Below, in pieces: positions 7,815-7,914 of a DNA stretch of 7,914 bases. This DNA is from Deltaproteobacteria bacterium. GTDB taxonomy: Bacteria; Desulfobacterota; SM23-61. Where the stretch lies: the NCBI GenBank assembly GCA_029857975.1, contig JAOUFX010000115.1, forward strand, positions 1 to 7,914. The letters are read 5' to 3'. The notes beneath the pieces are model-generated. The model saw only the letters and a list, made by a program, of their open reading frames with translations. It was not told the origin of the DNA and did no database searches. Every line of letters starts with the position of its first letter. Position 1 is the first letter of the stretch. The position numbers were made by a program, and so were the translations under genes.

Positions 7815-7843
7815 AACTTACCCCATCACTTTTCACCTGTCAA
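7815..7843 (-). promoter_or_regulatory. Possible sigma70-type promoter of the cyclase gene
   Basis: On the minus strand a perfect TTGACA (7843-7838) is followed after 17 bases by TAAGTT (7820-7815), which matches TATAAT at only three of six positions. If used, transcription would begin near 7808, leaving a leader of about 90 bases before the GTG at 7714 and excluding the TTG at 7816 as start. The weak -10 keeps this tentative. Confidence 0.3.
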
Positions 7844-7861
7844 GATATTTCGGATCTGTGA

Positions 7862-7892
7862 TTCAGACAATAGACTATAGACTTCAGACAAT
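7862..7892. repeat. 10-bp direct repeat with 21-bp period upstream of cyclase gene
   Basis: TTCAGACAAT occurs at 7862-7871 and again at 7883-7892, exactly 21 bases apart, with similar bases (AGACT, GAGACT) after each copy. Between them TAGAC is itself repeated (7871-7875 and 7878-7882). The spacing of two helical turns would place both copies on one face of the DNA, as for a regulator site, but an unselected repeat is equally possible. Confidence 0.55.
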
Positions 7893-7902
7893 GAGACTGA
7901 AG
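7882..7902. repeat. Inverted repeat overlapping the second direct-repeat copy
   Basis: CTTCAG (7882-7887) and CTGAAG (7897-7902) are perfect inverted copies separated by 9 bases. The 21-bp site could be a dimeric regulator operator about 40 bases upstream of the possible -35 of the cyclase gene. It is not followed by a T-run on either strand, so it is not an evident terminator. Confidence 0.45.
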
Positions 7903-7914
7903 GGAATGGCCATA

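Noticed and set aside
1..7914. CRISPR array, tRNA/rRNA, insertion sequence or phage genes
   Set aside because: No regularly spaced repeats, cloverleaf-like sequences, transposase motifs or phage proteins were seen; nearly all bases are accounted for by four coding regions.

Overview
The window suggests a moderately GC-rich anaerobic bacterium. A deltaproteobacterial (Desulfobacterota) or syntrophic lineage is my best guess. The basis is the combination of a TAXI-type TRAP transporter, an orphan FAD_binding_2 flavoprotein and a very large cyclase-ATPase-TPR protein, a mix common there. This is inference from family habits, as no rRNA or other phylogenetic marker is present.

Layout: two plus-strand genes (1-2710) form a TRAP uptake operon. 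They are the 3' part of a TAXI-family periplasmic solute-binding protein, cut by the window edge, and a fused 4TM/12TM TRAP permease. They converge, with only 11 bases between stop codons, on two minus-strand genes: an FAD-dependent oxidoreductase (2722-4155) and, upstream of it, a class III adenylate-cyclase-like protein fused to a STAND/AAA-type ATPase and a long TPR-like helical region (4289-7714). The last ~200 bases (7715-7914) are the upstream region of the cyclase gene. They hold a possible promoter, a 10-bp direct repeat with a 21-bp period, and an overlapping inverted repeat. No RNA gene, mobile element or CRISPR array was seen.

How the genes may work together: the TRAP pair would import an organic anion using an ion gradient. 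The flavoprotein is a plausible cytoplasmic redox enzyme for an organic substrate but has lost the fumarate-reductase active-site residues, so its substrate is unknown. The cyclase/ATPase/TPR protein looks like a signalling protein and may be co-transcribed with the flavoprotein. Its cyclase domain keeps both metal-binding aspartates but has His where the transition-state Arg normally sits. No known named system is evident; the points most worth a second look are that cyclase substitution, the non-canonical flavoprotein active site, and the repeats upstream of the cyclase gene.
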